DNA of 64,000 nucleotides from the NCBI RefSeq assembly GCF_004765785.1, contig NZ_SBIT01000008.1, forward strand, positions 272,814-336,813, in the 5' to 3' direction. How positions within the stretch are numbered: the stretch's first letter is position 1; each line of letters starts with the position of its first letter. Shown here piece by piece: positions 1 through 8,553 of this stretch. This stretch comes from Halorussus ruber (lineage in GTDB: Archaea > Halobacteriota > Halobacteria > Halobacteriales > Haladaptataceae). Position numbers and translations under genes: made by a program. Under the pieces are notes generated by a model. The model was given only the letters and a program-made list of their open reading frames with translations, was not told where the DNA came from and ran no database searches.

Positions 1-895
1 AGTGGATGAAGCTGTTGACAGCGGTGCCCTCGTAGATTGCCTTCGCGCCGCCCTGCCAGAAGTAGGCGTGGTCGTTCGAGTACAGCGCCGTGATACCCGA
101 GAGGTACTCGCCGCCTCCGTCGCGGGCGACGTAGGCCCGAGCGCGGTCCTCGGCCGAAAGCGCCTCGAAGAGGTCACGGACGTACTCCCACGTCAGGCCG
201 AAGGGTTCGTCCTGCTCGGCGAACCGGCGCTGGGTGGCCCGATAGATTTCGCGGGCACCCGACAACCCCTCGGTCTCGACGGTCACGTCGAGGTCCTCGG
301 CGTCGCCGATTTCTCGCCGCAAGCTCTTGGAGAAGGATTTTTTGACCTCCTCGGCCTCCCGGCCCTCCAAGTCGAGGAAGTAGGTAAAGTTCGGTTCGAC
401 TTGGAGGTTCCCCCACGAGTAGGGTCGGGGGTCGCCGTAGGCCGCGTTGCACTCCATCCGAAAGAGGGTCAGCCGCGAGTCCACGTCGAGGCGGTCCACC
501 ACCTTTTCGGCCATCGGCGACTCGACGCCGACCTCCGCGAGTCGCCGGTCCAAGTCGAGGTCGGTCCCGACCTGCTGGAGGACCTTCTCGGTGAACTCGT
601 TGTTGACTTTCTCCTGCTTGCGACGCTTGGGGCTCGTCGGCATCAGAATCGGCCCGAGCCGGGGGATGCCCAGACTCGGCGGGGGCGACGTGACCGCGGT
701 CCCGACCGACTTGCGCTGGACGAAGACGGGCAGCAGCGCGATGGGCTGTTGGCCCTTGAACCCGCCGAACAGCTTCATCTCGGCGTCGGTGTGGTCCGCG
801 ACCACCTCCAACGCCTCGGGTCGGTGGAACACTTCGTATCCGTCGCTCGGCAGCGCCGACTCCCACTCCGACAGTTCGAGTTGCTCGACTCTCAT
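1..895 (-). CDS. FemAB/GNAT-fold acyltransferase-like protein (3' end outside window)
   Basis: Reading from the ATG at 895, the frame stays open to the window edge (298 residues seen; C-terminus missing). The protein begins MRVEQLELSEWESAL and has the layout of the peptidoglycan-bridge/FemAB-like branch of the GNAT fold: a substrate-reach segment (ALLPVFVQRKSVGT, about residues 52-65) and, near the cut end, YFWQGGAKAIYEGTAVN, the acceptor/CoA region. The complete paralogue at 14939-15961 has the matching motif YRWQGGAKHDHDLPVND. Its start overlaps the stop of the deacetylase upstream by 4 bp (ATGA), so it is the last visible gene of the sugar operon. An N- or O-acyl transfer to a surface glycan is inferred from context only; the substrate is unknown. 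Confidence 0.75.
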   Translation of the reverse strand, partial: MRVEQLELSEWESALPSDGYEVFHRPEALEVVADHTDAEMKLFGGFKGQQPIALLPVFVQRKSVGTAVTSPPPSLGIPRLGPILMPTSPKRRKQEKVNNEFTEKVLQQVGTDLDLDRRLAEVGVESPMAEKVVDRLDVDSRLTLFRMECNAAYGDPRPYSWGNLQVEPNFTYFLDLEGREAEEVKKSFSKSLRREIGDAEDLDVTVETEGLSGAREIYRATQRRFAEQDEPFGLTWEYVRDLFEALSAEDRARAYVARDGGGEYLSGITALYSNDHAYFWQGGAKAIYEGTAVNSFIH

Positions 896-1929
896 CCTGT
901 TGGCTCGGTGTTCAGGCCGGTTTTCACTTTGTTATCCCCCGCCTGTTCCGGTCGTAAGCGACACCTGTCGGCGCTCTCGCCGTCTACGACTTCCGCCTCG
1001 TCGCCCGCCTCGGACGCCTCGGCGGGATGGTCCATCATCGCGTAGTAGTCGGCGGGTGCGCCGACCCACGCGCCCATCTCCAAGGCCGTCTCGATGAGTC
1101 GCCGGTAGAGTCGCCGGTAGCCGGGGAAGTCGGTCCGGTTGAACAGTCTTGGATGCCAGAGCGCAGACATCACGGCGTCGTTCTCGGCGGCCTCGGAGAG
1201 CAGCGCCTCGCACTCGGCCCACGCCGCCTCGTACTCCTCGCCGGGGTCCGGCAGCGCGCACTCCATCACCGTCAGCGGGAAGACCACGAACTCGTCGTCG
1301 AAGGGTCGGAAAGGAAGGTACTCCTCGAAGCCGAACGTCTCGCTGGAACCGGGGCTGGCGTCGTACTTCAGGCCGATGTCGCGGTGGTGGTCCCACGTCT
1401 CGGGTCCGCGATTGAGGTGGTGCTGGCGACCGCCGGTCACCGACTCGCCCAGCGCCAGCTCCAGCATCGTCTTCTCGGTCTCGAGGCGGTCCCTGTCGTC
1501 GTAGGAGTCGTACGAGCCGTGAAGCCCGACTTCCCATCCGCCCTCGTTCAGGCGCTCCAGTAAATCCAGCATCTCGGGAGTTTCGAGGCTGTACCGACCG
1601 AAGTGTTCGACCCAGTAGAACGGACTCAGCCAGTCGCGCGGCGAGCGTTCGAGGAGGTGGCGCTCTCGCAGGAAGTAAAAGGACGACCGCACGTCCAGCG
1701 ACTCCTCCAGTTCCATGATGTCCTCGAACGTCCACCACGGGTTCACGCTCGGCCGGAGCGCCCGCAGCTGGCTCAAATCGCGGTGTTCGACGGCGTGGTA
1801 CGCCGACTGAATCGACTTGTACGGCCGGTCCACGTCGTGGGTCAACAGGAGCGCGAACTCCGAGTCCGCGACGGCGGAGGGCCGACCGGCAATCTTCGGA
1901 TTCGACTGATGTGGCTCTCGTTCAGGCAT
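892..1929 (-). CDS. polysaccharide deacetylase family protein
   Basis: 345 residues. The NodB-type motif LLTHDVDRP (His31, Asp32, Asp34) supplies a catalytic Asp and metal ligands, and WEVGLHGSYDSY (His137) is the second conserved block. Family members hydrolyse N- or O-acetyl groups from polysaccharides, or act as domains in surface polymer synthesis. It overlaps the 2-epimerase upstream by 8 bp and the acyltransferase downstream by 4 bp, so all three are co-transcribed. No signal peptide is seen, which suggests a cytoplasmic substrate such as a lipid-linked glycan. The C-terminal 40 residues (EASEAGDEAEVVDGESADR) are acidic low-complexity sequence. Confidence 0.8.
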   Translation of the reverse strand: MPEREPHQSNPKIAGRPSAVADSEFALLLTHDVDRPYKSIQSAYHAVEHRDLSQLRALRPSVNPWWTFEDIMELEESLDVRSSFYFLRERHLLERSPRDWLSPFYWVEHFGRYSLETPEMLDLLERLNEGGWEVGLHGSYDSYDDRDRLETEKTMLELALGESVTGGRQHHLNRGPETWDHHRDIGLKYDASPGSSETFGFEEYLPFRPFDDEFVVFPLTVMECALPDPGEEYEAAWAECEALLSEAAENDAVMSALWHPRLFNRTDFPGYRRLYRRLIETALEMGAWVGAPADYYAMMDHPAEASEAGDEAEVVDGESADRCRLRPEQAGDNKVKTGLNTEPTG

Positions 1930-2983
1930 CGTCCAGCAGGCGAGTCACGTTCGCGGCGGCGTCCCCGTCGCCGTAAGGTCGGGGCTTTTCGGCGGGGGCG
2001 TCGGCGGTCGCCAGCGCGCGCCGAATCGCCTCGCCGTCCGCGCCGACCAGCGTGTTCCACCCGGCCTCGACGGTCTCGCGCCACTCGGTCTCCTCGCGCA
2101 TCGTCACGCACGGCGTGTCGAGGAAAAAGGCCTCCTTCTGGACGCCGCCCGAGTCGGTCGCCACCACGTCGGCGCAGTCCTGCAGTCGCACGAAGTCGAG
2201 GTAGCCCGCGGGGTCGATGAGCGTCAGCTTCTCTTCGGCGTCCTCGCGGATTCCGTATTCCTGCATACGGTTTATCGTCCGCGGATGGGCGGGCAGGACG
2301 ACCTCTCGGGGGTCGTCGGCCAGCGCGTCGAGGAGGCCCGCGAGTTTGTCGGGGTCGTCGGTGTTGCCCGCGCGGTGGACCGTCGCCAGCACGTACTCGC
2401 TGGGTTCGAGGTCCAACTCGTCCAGAATATCGGAGTGGTCCTCGGCTCGGTCGCGCGCCCAGAGGACGGCGTCGTACATCACGTCGCCGGTGTTGTGGAC
2501 CGCGCCCGGCACCGACTCCTCGCGCAGGTTCTCGACAGCGCGCCGGGAGGGCGCGAACAGCAGGTCCGCGGCGTGGTCGGTCAGCACGCGGTTGATTTCC
2601 TCGGGCATCGACCGGTTGTAGCTCCGGAGTCCGGCCTCGACGTGCGCGATGTCGGTGTCCATCTTCGCGGCCGCGATAGCCGCCGCCAGCGTCGAGTTGG
2701 TGTCGCCGTAGACCAACACCGCGTCGGGGTCCTCGGCCTCGATGCGCTCTTCGAGTCCGGCCAGCATCTCGGCGGTCTGGGCACCGTGGCTGTCGGAACC
2801 GACCGCGAGGTTGTCGTCGGGTTCCGGGATGCCCAGCTCCTCGAAAAACACGTCGGACATCTCCTCGTCGTAGTGCTGGCCGGTGTGAATCAGGACCTCG
2901 TCGTGGTTGCGCCGGAGTTCACGGGAGACCGCCGCGGCCTTGATGAACTGCGGGCGCGCGCCGACCACGGTCAGGACCTTCAT
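1922..2983 (-). CDS. non-hydrolysing UDP-N-acetylglucosamine 2-epimerase family (WecB/WbpI-like)
   Basis: 353 residues starting MKVLTVVGARPQFIKAAA, the hallmark start of the family. Key residues align with bacterial epimerases: Asp94 (VYGDTNST), Glu116 (HVEAGLRS), Glu128/129 (PEEINR) and His203 (TVHRAGN). The family inverts C2 of UDP-GlcNAc-type sugars through a 2-acetamidoglucal intermediate. In an operon with WbpD/E/B/A-like genes, the likely substrate is UDP-2,3-diacetamido-glucuronate, converted to the manno form as by WbpI; plain UDP-GlcNAc is the alternative. Its start overlaps the upstream small ORF by 4 bp (ATGA), and it overlaps the deacetylase by 8 bp. Confidence 0.88.
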   Translation of the reverse strand: MKVLTVVGARPQFIKAAAVSRELRRNHDEVLIHTGQHYDEEMSDVFFEELGIPEPDDNLAVGSDSHGAQTAEMLAGLEERIEAEDPDAVLVYGDTNSTLAAAIAAAKMDTDIAHVEAGLRSYNRSMPEEINRVLTDHAADLLFAPSRRAVENLREESVPGAVHNTGDVMYDAVLWARDRAEDHSDILDELDLEPSEYVLATVHRAGNTDDPDKLAGLLDALADDPREVVLPAHPRTINRMQEYGIREDAEEKLTLIDPAGYLDFVRLQDCADVVATDSGGVQKEAFFLDTPCVTMREETEWRETVEAGWNTLVGADGEAIRRALATADAPAEKPRPYGDGDAAANVTRLLDDA

Positions 2984-3414
2984 CGGCCGCTCACCTCCTC
3001 GGCGTCGCTTTCGCGGCGCGAGTCGGCGTCGAGTTCGTCTTCGCCGCGGTCCTCCTCGGACTCGCCCGTCACGTGGAGGGGTTCGTTCTCCGCGGCGTCG
3101 AAGACGACCGCCAGCGCGGTCGTCACCGCTCCGCCCAGTACCGTCGAGGAGTCGCGCCCTCTCGGACGCTCAGTTCGAGCAATGTTCATAATTGTTTCGC
3201 TACCTTTTGTAATTGTTTTGATTGTGAATACATTTTCTTCCCGATTCGATTCGTTGCTTTCGTCCGCGCCGCTGGTTTCGTCGGATTCGCCCGCGCTCTC
3301 TCCGCCGCTTCCGGCCGTCTCTGGCGAGACGGCCTCGCTCCCGCACCGGAACGGGAGCGAGAACGCGGACGAGGAGGCCCGAGTCACGGCGGCGACGGTG
3401 TTCTCTGCGAACAT
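2980..3414 (-). CDS. hypothetical protein in sugar operon (144 aa; shorter start possible)
   Basis: An open frame fills the gap between the 6-dehydrogenase and the 2-epimerase, starting 3 bases after the former's stop and overlapping the latter's start by 4 bp. Codon third positions are G/C-rich over most of it, but codons 62-76 (about 3190-3235) are AT-rich. An internal ATG at 3189 would give a 69-residue protein beginning MNIARTERPRGRDSS. The AT-rich stretch could be a secondary promoter driving that shorter form. No family is recognised; both halves are acidic, Ser/Glu-rich and probably disordered. It may be a decayed segment. Confidence 0.4.
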   Translation of the reverse strand: MFAENTVAAVTRASSSAFSLPFRCGSEAVSPETAGSGGESAGESDETSGADESNESNREENVFTIKTITKGSETIMNIARTERPRGRDSSTVLGGAVTTALAVVFDAAENEPLHVTGESEEDRGEDELDADSRRESDAEEVSGR

Positions 3415-3417
3415 CGG

Positions 3418-4767
3418 TTACCCGCTCCCGATGGTGTAGACCCGGTGGTCGGTGTCGCCCAAGTCGAGGCTCTGGCGGCCGTCCACGACCACCAGCGGGT
3501 CGAATCGGTCCCACGCGAGCGTCTCGAACTCGTCGTGGGGCGTCACCAGCACCACCGCGTCGAGTTCGCGGTCGTAAAGCTCATTCTGCGATACCATTTC
3601 GGCGTCGAACGCCTCGGCGTCGTCGAGCATGGGGTCGACCGCCAGCACCTCAGCGCCGAGATTCCGGAGGTCTTCGGCGATGGGACCGGCGGGCGTGGCG
3701 CGGGTCTCCTCGACGCCGGGCCGGTAGGTCAGCCCGAGGATTGCTACGGTGGCGTTCTCCGGGTCCTTCCCCTCGGCGTCGAGTTCGCGGGTCAGCGTCT
3801 CGACCGCAAAGTACGGCATCGAGTCGTTGACCTCGCGGGCCGTCTCCAGCAGGGGCGAGTCGGTCTCGAACCCGTTGATGACGAAGTAGGGGTAGTAGGG
3901 GATGCAGTGGCCCCCGACGCCGACCCCCGGCGCGTGGATGTCGCAGAACGGCTGGGTGTTGGCCGTCTCGATGGCCTCGTTGACGTCCACGCCCATCTCG
4001 TCGGTCAGCGTGGCCAACTCGTTGGCCAGCGCGATGTTCACGTCCCGATACAAGCCCTCGAACACTTTCACGGCCTCCGCGGTCGTGGCGTCCGAGACGG
4101 CCAGCACCTCGTTGTCGGTGATTTCGCCGTAGACGAGTTCTGCGACTCGCGTAGCCTCGTCGTCCACGCCGCCGACGACCTTGGGGTACGCGCCCCGGAT
4201 GTCTTCGAGCGCCCGCCCGCTCGAGGTCCGCTCCGGGCAGAACGCGAGTCCGAACTCGCCGTGGCCCGCGGCGTCTTCCAGAAGCGGCTGAAGCACGTCC
4301 TCGCACGTTCTAGGCGGGACGGTACACTCCACGACGACGAGGTCGCCGGGGTCGAGGCCAGACCCGATGTCCTCGGCGACCGACCGCAGGATGGAGAGGT
4401 CCGCCTCGTGGTCGTCGGTGATGGGCGTGGGCACGATGACGACGTGGACCGCGGCGTCGTCGGCGGCCGCGGCGGGGTCGTCGGTGGCCTCGAACGCGCC
4501 GGACGCGACCGTCTCGGCGACGAGTTCCGGCAGGCCGGGTTCGCGCTTGACGTGGCACTCCCCGGCGTTGATGGTCTCGACGACTTCCGAATCGACGTCC
4601 GCACCCACGACGTTGCCCGACACGTCGGCGTAGACCGCTGCGAGGGGCAGGCCCATCTTGCCGAGGCCGTAGACCGCGACCGGAACCTGCCCCGAACGGA
4701 AGGCCTCGCGCTGGTCGTCGGCCGGGGCGTCGTTGCCGTAGAGATGCGCGACTTCTTGCAGGCTCAC
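3418..4767 (-). CDS. UDP-N-acetyl-sugar 6-dehydrogenase (WbpA/WecC-like)
   Basis: 449 residues of the UDP-glucose/GDP-mannose dehydrogenase family. An NAD-binding motif VYGLGKMGLPLA lies near residue 32, the middle domain has VFEGLYRDVNIALANELA, and the catalytic Cys sits in GVGGHCIPYYPY (about residue 287). The C-terminal UDP-binding domain starts at ILGLTYRPGVEETR. The enzyme oxidises C6 of a UDP-HexNAc to the uronic acid in two steps using 2 NAD+. Alone it could be a ManNAc dehydrogenase (WecC). With the WbpB/E/D genes beside it, UDP-GlcNAc 6-dehydrogenase (WbpA) is more likely. It overlaps the 3-dehydrogenase by 4 bp. Confidence 0.85.
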   Translation of the reverse strand: MSLQEVAHLYGNDAPADDQREAFRSGQVPVAVYGLGKMGLPLAAVYADVSGNVVGADVDSEVVETINAGECHVKREPGLPELVAETVASGAFEATDDPAAAADDAAVHVVIVPTPITDDHEADLSILRSVAEDIGSGLDPGDLVVVECTVPPRTCEDVLQPLLEDAAGHGEFGLAFCPERTSSGRALEDIRGAYPKVVGGVDDEATRVAELVYGEITDNEVLAVSDATTAEAVKVFEGLYRDVNIALANELATLTDEMGVDVNEAIETANTQPFCDIHAPGVGVGGHCIPYYPYFVINGFETDSPLLETAREVNDSMPYFAVETLTRELDAEGKDPENATVAILGLTYRPGVEETRATPAGPIAEDLRNLGAEVLAVDPMLDDAEAFDAEMVSQNELYDRELDAVVLVTPHDEFETLAWDRFDPLVVVDGRQSLDLGDTDHRVYTIGSG

Positions 4768-5840
4768 CGGGCGCTCACCCCGGCTTCCTGTTCGTCCTCG
4801 GGCGCTTCCTGCTGGTCTTCGTCCGCTTCCTGTTTGCCTTCAGCCGCTTCCTGCTCGCTTTCGGTCGTGTTCTGCTCGTCGCCGCCAGCGATGCGGTCGA
4901 TTTTTCGGGCGACTTCCAGCACTCTGAGTCCGTCCTCGCCAGAGACCACCGGGTCGCCCTCGCCGGTCGCCGCGGTGACGAACGCTTCCAGTTCGTTCTT
5001 GAGCGGTTCGCCGGTCTGGACCGTCGGGCGCTCTACGATGGACTCGTGGCGGTAGCGCACGTCGCCGTTGTCCTCGATGTATTCGGGCAGCGAGTGGCGG
5101 TGAATCTCGACCGACCGGTCGATGTAGTCGACGTTGACCCGGCACTCCTCGGCGGTAATCGAGAGCGTTCGGACCCGCTGTTGGGTCACTCGACTCGCGG
5201 TCAGCGAGGCGACGGTCCCATCGCCGAATTCGAGGTCGGCGGTCGCATACTGGTTGTTCTTGACGCCGTGGGCCGTGATTTCGGCGGGCTCCTCGCCCAT
5301 CGTCGCCAGCACCACGTCGATGTCGTGAATCATCAGGTCCAGCACCGCGCTCTCGTCGACCTGCCGACCCTCGGGCGGCGGCCCGAGTCGCTCGGCGTCG
5401 ATGGCGATGACGTCCAAGTCGGCCACGATGTCCGCCAGCGTCCGAATCGCGGGGTTGAACCGCTCGACGTGGCCGACCTGAATCGTCACGCCCGCCTCGT
5501 CGGCCTTCTCGATAAGCTCGCGCCCGACCGCGGGGTCGTCCACGAAGGGCTTCTCGACCAGCACGCTCACGCCGTGGTCGATGCACTCCTCGGCGAGGTC
5601 GGCGTGGAACTGGGTCGGCACCGCGATGGAGGCCACGTCCGCCGCGCCGACGAGTTCCTCCATGCTCATCGCGCGACTCCCGTGGTCCTCGGCGACCTCG
5701 CGGGCTTGCGCTTCGTCGACGTCGTAGACGCCGACGAGGTTCACGTCGGGGAGTTCGCTGTAGACTCGCGCGTGGTGGCGACCCATTGCCCCGACGCCGA
5801 TGACGGCGGCGTTCGTCGAATCAGGAAAGTCAACACTCAT
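4764..5840 (-). CDS. Gfo/Idh/MocA oxidoreductase, UDP-GlcNAcA 3-dehydrogenase-like (WbpB)
   Basis: 358 residues. The Rossmann motif AVIGVGAMGRHHARVY lies at 12-27, the family's catalytic Lys in VEKPF (Lys97), and VGHVERFNPAIR is characteristic of the WbpB/GlmK-like subgroup. It is predicted to oxidise C3 of UDP-GlcNAc uronic acid, giving the 3-keto sugar for the aminotransferase next door. The last 35 residues are an unusual tail of four near-identical heptads (EQEAAEG, KQEADED, QQEAPED, EQEAGVS), encoded by tandem 21-bp repeats at about 4777-4862. It overlaps the aminotransferase by 11 bp and the 6-dehydrogenase by 4 bp. Confidence 0.85.
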   Translation of the reverse strand: MSVDFPDSTNAAVIGVGAMGRHHARVYSELPDVNLVGVYDVDEAQAREVAEDHGSRAMSMEELVGAADVASIAVPTQFHADLAEECIDHGVSVLVEKPFVDDPAVGRELIEKADEAGVTIQVGHVERFNPAIRTLADIVADLDVIAIDAERLGPPPEGRQVDESAVLDLMIHDIDVVLATMGEEPAEITAHGVKNNQYATADLEFGDGTVASLTASRVTQQRVRTLSITAEECRVNVDYIDRSVEIHRHSLPEYIEDNGDVRYRHESIVERPTVQTGEPLKNELEAFVTAATGEGDPVVSGEDGLRVLEVARKIDRIAGGDEQNTTESEQEAAEGKQEADEDQQEAPEDEQEAGVSAR

Positions 5841-6918
5841 ATTCGGTGATGGCAGAAGCGATAGTTCGGAGGTTCTGTTCGGAGACGTTCGGGTGAACCG
5901 GCACCGAGAGCGCCCGCTCGGCGGTTCGCTCGGCGACCGGCGCGGCGTGGTCTACCTCCTCGTAGGCGGCCAGTTCGTGGATCGGCGTCGGGTAGTAGAC
6001 TCCCGTGCCGACCCCCGCGTCTTCGAGGTGGTCGGCCAGTCCCGCCCGGTCGTCGGTCCGGACGGTGTACTGGTGGTAGACGTGGCGGCGCTCGTCGGGT
6101 TCGGTCGGCGTCACCACGTCGGCGTCGGCCAGCGCGTCGGTCAGGTAGGCCGCGTTCGACCGCCGGGCCTCGTTGTAGTCGGGCAGGCGGTCGAGTTGGA
6201 TGCGACCGATTGCGGCCGCCATCGAGGTCATCCGGAAGTTGTGGCCGGTCCGGACGTGTTCGTACCCGCCCTCGGGCGGCCGACCGTGGTTGATGAAGCT
6301 CTCGGCGGCGTCGGCCACGTCGTCGCGGTTGGTGGTTATCATCCCGCCCTCGCCCGTGGTCATGTTCTTGGTCGGGTACATCGAGAAGCAGGCCGCGTCT
6401 CCGAGCGACCCGACCTTCAGCCCGCGGTACTCCGCGCCGTGGGCCTGCGCCGCGTCCTCCACGACTGCGAGGTCGTAGTCGTCGGCGATGTCCAGCAGGT
6501 GGTCCATGTCGGCGGGAAGCCCGTAGAGGTGGACCGGCATGATTGCGGCCACGTCGTCCTCGCGGCGGACGACCTCCTCGACCGCGGCCGGGTCGAGGTT
6601 GAAGGTGTCCGGGTCGATGTCGGCGAAGACGGGCTGTGCGCCCGCCAGCCGAACCGAGTTCGCGCTCGCCACGAACGAGAACGGCGTCGTCACCACCTTG
6701 TCACCCGGCCCGACGTCGAGCGCCTCGAAGGCGGCGTGGAGGGCGGTCGTCCCGTTGCTCGTGGCGACGCCGCGCTCGGCCTCGCAGAAGTCGGCGAACG
6801 CCTCCTCGAACTCGCGGACTTCCGGACCGTCCGCGATGTGGCCCGACTCCATGACCTCGCGGACCTGCTCGATTTCGCGCTCGCCCAGCTCCGGGTCGGC
6901 GATGGGAATCTCGCTCAT
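5830..6918 (-). CDS. DegT/DnrJ/EryC1/StrS aminotransferase (WbpE-like)
   Basis: 362 residues of the sugar aminotransferase family. Visible marks are VATSNGTTALHAAFEALDVG (cofactor phosphate site), AVVEDAAQAHGAEYRG (the PLP-pairing Asp) and FSMYPTKNMTTGEGG, where Lys near residue 183 forms the PLP Schiff base. By context it transaminates the 3-keto-uronic acid made by the WbpB-like enzyme, usually with glutamate as donor, giving a 3-amino sugar. In WbpB/WbpE systems the two steps are coupled through 2-oxoglutarate recycling. It overlaps the acetyltransferase upstream by 4 bp. Confidence 0.87.
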   Translation of the reverse strand: MSEIPIADPELGEREIEQVREVMESGHIADGPEVREFEEAFADFCEAERGVATSNGTTALHAAFEALDVGPGDKVVTTPFSFVASANSVRLAGAQPVFADIDPDTFNLDPAAVEEVVRREDDVAAIMPVHLYGLPADMDHLLDIADDYDLAVVEDAAQAHGAEYRGLKVGSLGDAACFSMYPTKNMTTGEGGMITTNRDDVADAAESFINHGRPPEGGYEHVRTGHNFRMTSMAAAIGRIQLDRLPDYNEARRSNAAYLTDALADADVVTPTEPDERRHVYHQYTVRTDDRAGLADHLEDAGVGTGVYYPTPIHELAAYEEVDHAAPVAERTAERALSVPVHPNVSEQNLRTIASAITEYEC

Positions 6919-7535
6919 GCTATCTGGTTCCCCCCTTCCAACTCCTCGGGAAGCGAGCGGAACTCGGCGGGCGCGCCCACCGCCAGCGTCTCGGGCGGCA
7001 CGTCCTCGGTCACGACCGCACCCGCGGCGACGAACGAGCCTTCGCCGACGGTCACGCCGGGCAGCAAGGTGGCGTTCGCGCCGATAGAGACGTGATCTTC
7101 GAGGGTCGGCCCCTCCAACTCGAAGTCCTTGCGAATCGGGTAGGCGTCGTTGGTCAACACCGCCTTGGGACCGACGAACACCTCCGACCCGATGTCGGTG
7201 TTCGTCGGGACGTAGACGCCCGTCTGGAGGCTGACGTGCGACCCGATTGTGGTCGTCCCGTCGACGACGGTGTTGGTGCCGACCACCACGTCGTCGCCGA
7301 TGGCGGTGTCCTCTCGCACGAGGACGTTGTGACCAGTGGTGAAGTCGTCGCCGATTGTCACGTCGGCGTAGACGATGCTTCCGGCGCGAACGGTCGCGCG
7401 GTCGCCCAGCACCGGCGGGGAGGCCTCCTCGCGGTGGCGGTGGCCGACCGTCGCGGCGGGGGAGACCTCGCAGTCGTCGCCGAGTCGGGGGTCGAGTCGG
7501 TCGTCGGCTTCCGACCGGGGGTCGGCTTTAGCCAC
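6915..7535 (-). CDS. left-handed beta-helix N-acetyltransferase (WbpD-like), first gene of operon
   Basis: 206 residues with isoleucine-patch hexapeptide repeats throughout (VYADVTIGDDFTTGHNVLV, IGSHVSLQTGVYV, VSIGANATLLPGVTVGEG). The VLTNDAYP loop and the C-terminal SFVAAGAVVTEDVPPETLAVG are typical of the WbpD/PglD-type O- and N-acetyltransferases that use acetyl-CoA. It is predicted to acetylate the 3-amino group of the UDP-sugar. As the first gene, it fixes the operon order D, E, B, A, small ORF, I, deacetylase, acyltransferase, all with overlaps or near-zero gaps. Confidence 0.86.
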   Translation of the reverse strand: MAKADPRSEADDRLDPRLGDDCEVSPAATVGHRHREEASPPVLGDRATVRAGSIVYADVTIGDDFTTGHNVLVREDTAIGDDVVVGTNTVVDGTTTIGSHVSLQTGVYVPTNTDIGSEVFVGPKAVLTNDAYPIRKDFELEGPTLEDHVSIGANATLLPGVTVGEGSFVAAGAVVTEDVPPETLAVGAPAEFRSLPEELEGGNQIA

Positions 7536-7988
7536 GGGGGGTCACCTCTGTTCGGTTGCGGGGGACCGGTCGAACGGTTGACGTCGGTAACGGAATCATA
7601 GTAGGTCAGTCGATTTGCCCGGCCGTACCGCCGGACGGAGGGCCGGGCGTTATTGACTCCATGCCTTGCTCACCTCTTTGTTATACGCTGCTTGGTGAGT
7701 GAGTATCTGGGGCCTATCCCACGTTTTCCGGCCGAATACGCGGGTTTTCGTTCTCGTCGTCAGTCGTCGGTCAGGAACGTTTCGCGGCTCCGGAACGTTG
7801 GGGATAATCCCTCGGTAGCCCCGGTCGGACCCGATATACTATCGGATTACCCGCGGGCAGCAACTGGGTAACAAAGTGCCAACGCGGTAATATCAGGGGT
7901 ATGCGGCGGTCTCACCTGCGGACATCCTCCCAACCCGGTGGCTCTGAGCGTGTATCGCCTCCGACGACCTGCCGAATACCACGGGAGC
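7536..7988. promoter_or_regulatory. divergent intergenic region between wbp-like operon and DUF7344/glmM
   Basis: About 450 bases with no convincing gene. The outward-facing motif ATAACAAAG occurs on the minus strand at 7673-7684 (read as CTTTGTTAT on the plus strand) toward the sugar operon. A related TAACAAAGTGCC lies at 7869-7880 on the plus strand toward the DUF7344 gene. A TATACTATC stretch is at about 7836-7844. Promoters for both directions must lie here, but exact start sites cannot be set by eye. Confidence 0.45.
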
Positions 7989-8549
7989 ATGTCTCGCGCT
8001 GACGAGCTCTCTCAGGACGAGGTCTTCGAGGTCCTGAAGAGTCCACGACGACGATATGCTCTCTACTACCTCCGTCAGGAGGGCGGCGAGTCCGAACTCT
8101 CGGACCTGACCGAACAGGTCGCGGCCTGGGAGAACGAAACCACGCCGTCCGCGCTCTCGACAGAGCAGCGCAAGCGCGTGTACATCTCGCTGTACCAGAC
8201 CCATCTCCCGAAACTCGACGAGGCGGACATCGTCGAGTACGACCGCGACGAGGGCATCGTCCGGCTCGGCGACCGGGCCTCGGACCTCGACATCTATCTG
8301 GGCGACGTGTCCCGCGAGGAGTTCCCGTGGGACCGATACTATCTCGGGCTGGTAGCCGCCAGTTCGCTGCTGGTGGCCGCGGTGTGGCTCGACATCTACC
8401 CCTTCGGTCTCATTCCGGGTCTCGTGCTGGCGACGCTCATTCTCGTGGTGTTCGGCGTCTCGGCAATCGTCCACTACCTCAAGTATCGACGCGGCGGCGA
8501 CGTCGGCACGCCGCCCGAACTACATCGCGCGAACGGACAGGAGAACTGA
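7989..8549 (+). CDS. DUF7344 winged-helix protein with two membrane segments
   Basis: 186 residues from the ATG at 7989 (MSRADELSQDEVFEVL). The N-terminal half is a DUF7344-type winged helix (VLKSPRRRYALYYLRQEG, about residues 15-32; YISLYQTHLPKLDEADIVEY). Two hydrophobic helices follow (about residues 118-137 and 140-160) with a short basic tail. This is a common haloarchaeal layout for a membrane-tethered DNA-binding protein. An upstream in-frame start at 7938 exists, but the extension does not look like the family. It ends 4 bases before the mutase gene, so both may be co-transcribed. Control of the divergent sugar operon is plausible but unproven. Confidence 0.8.
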   Translation: MSRADELSQDEVFEVLKSPRRRYALYYLRQEGGESELSDLTEQVAAWENETTPSALSTEQRKRVYISLYQTHLPKLDEADIVEYDRDEGIVRLGDRASDLDIYLGDVSREEFPWDRYYLGLVAASSLLVAAVWLDIYPFGLIPGLVLATLILVVFGVSAIVHYLKYRRGGDVGTPPELHRANGQEN

Positions 8550-8553
8550 GTAG

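Noticed and set aside
2..1045. 347-codon plus-strand frame at the window start
   Set aside because: It is antisense to the FemAB-like and deacetylase genes, which have clear motifs and operon overlaps.
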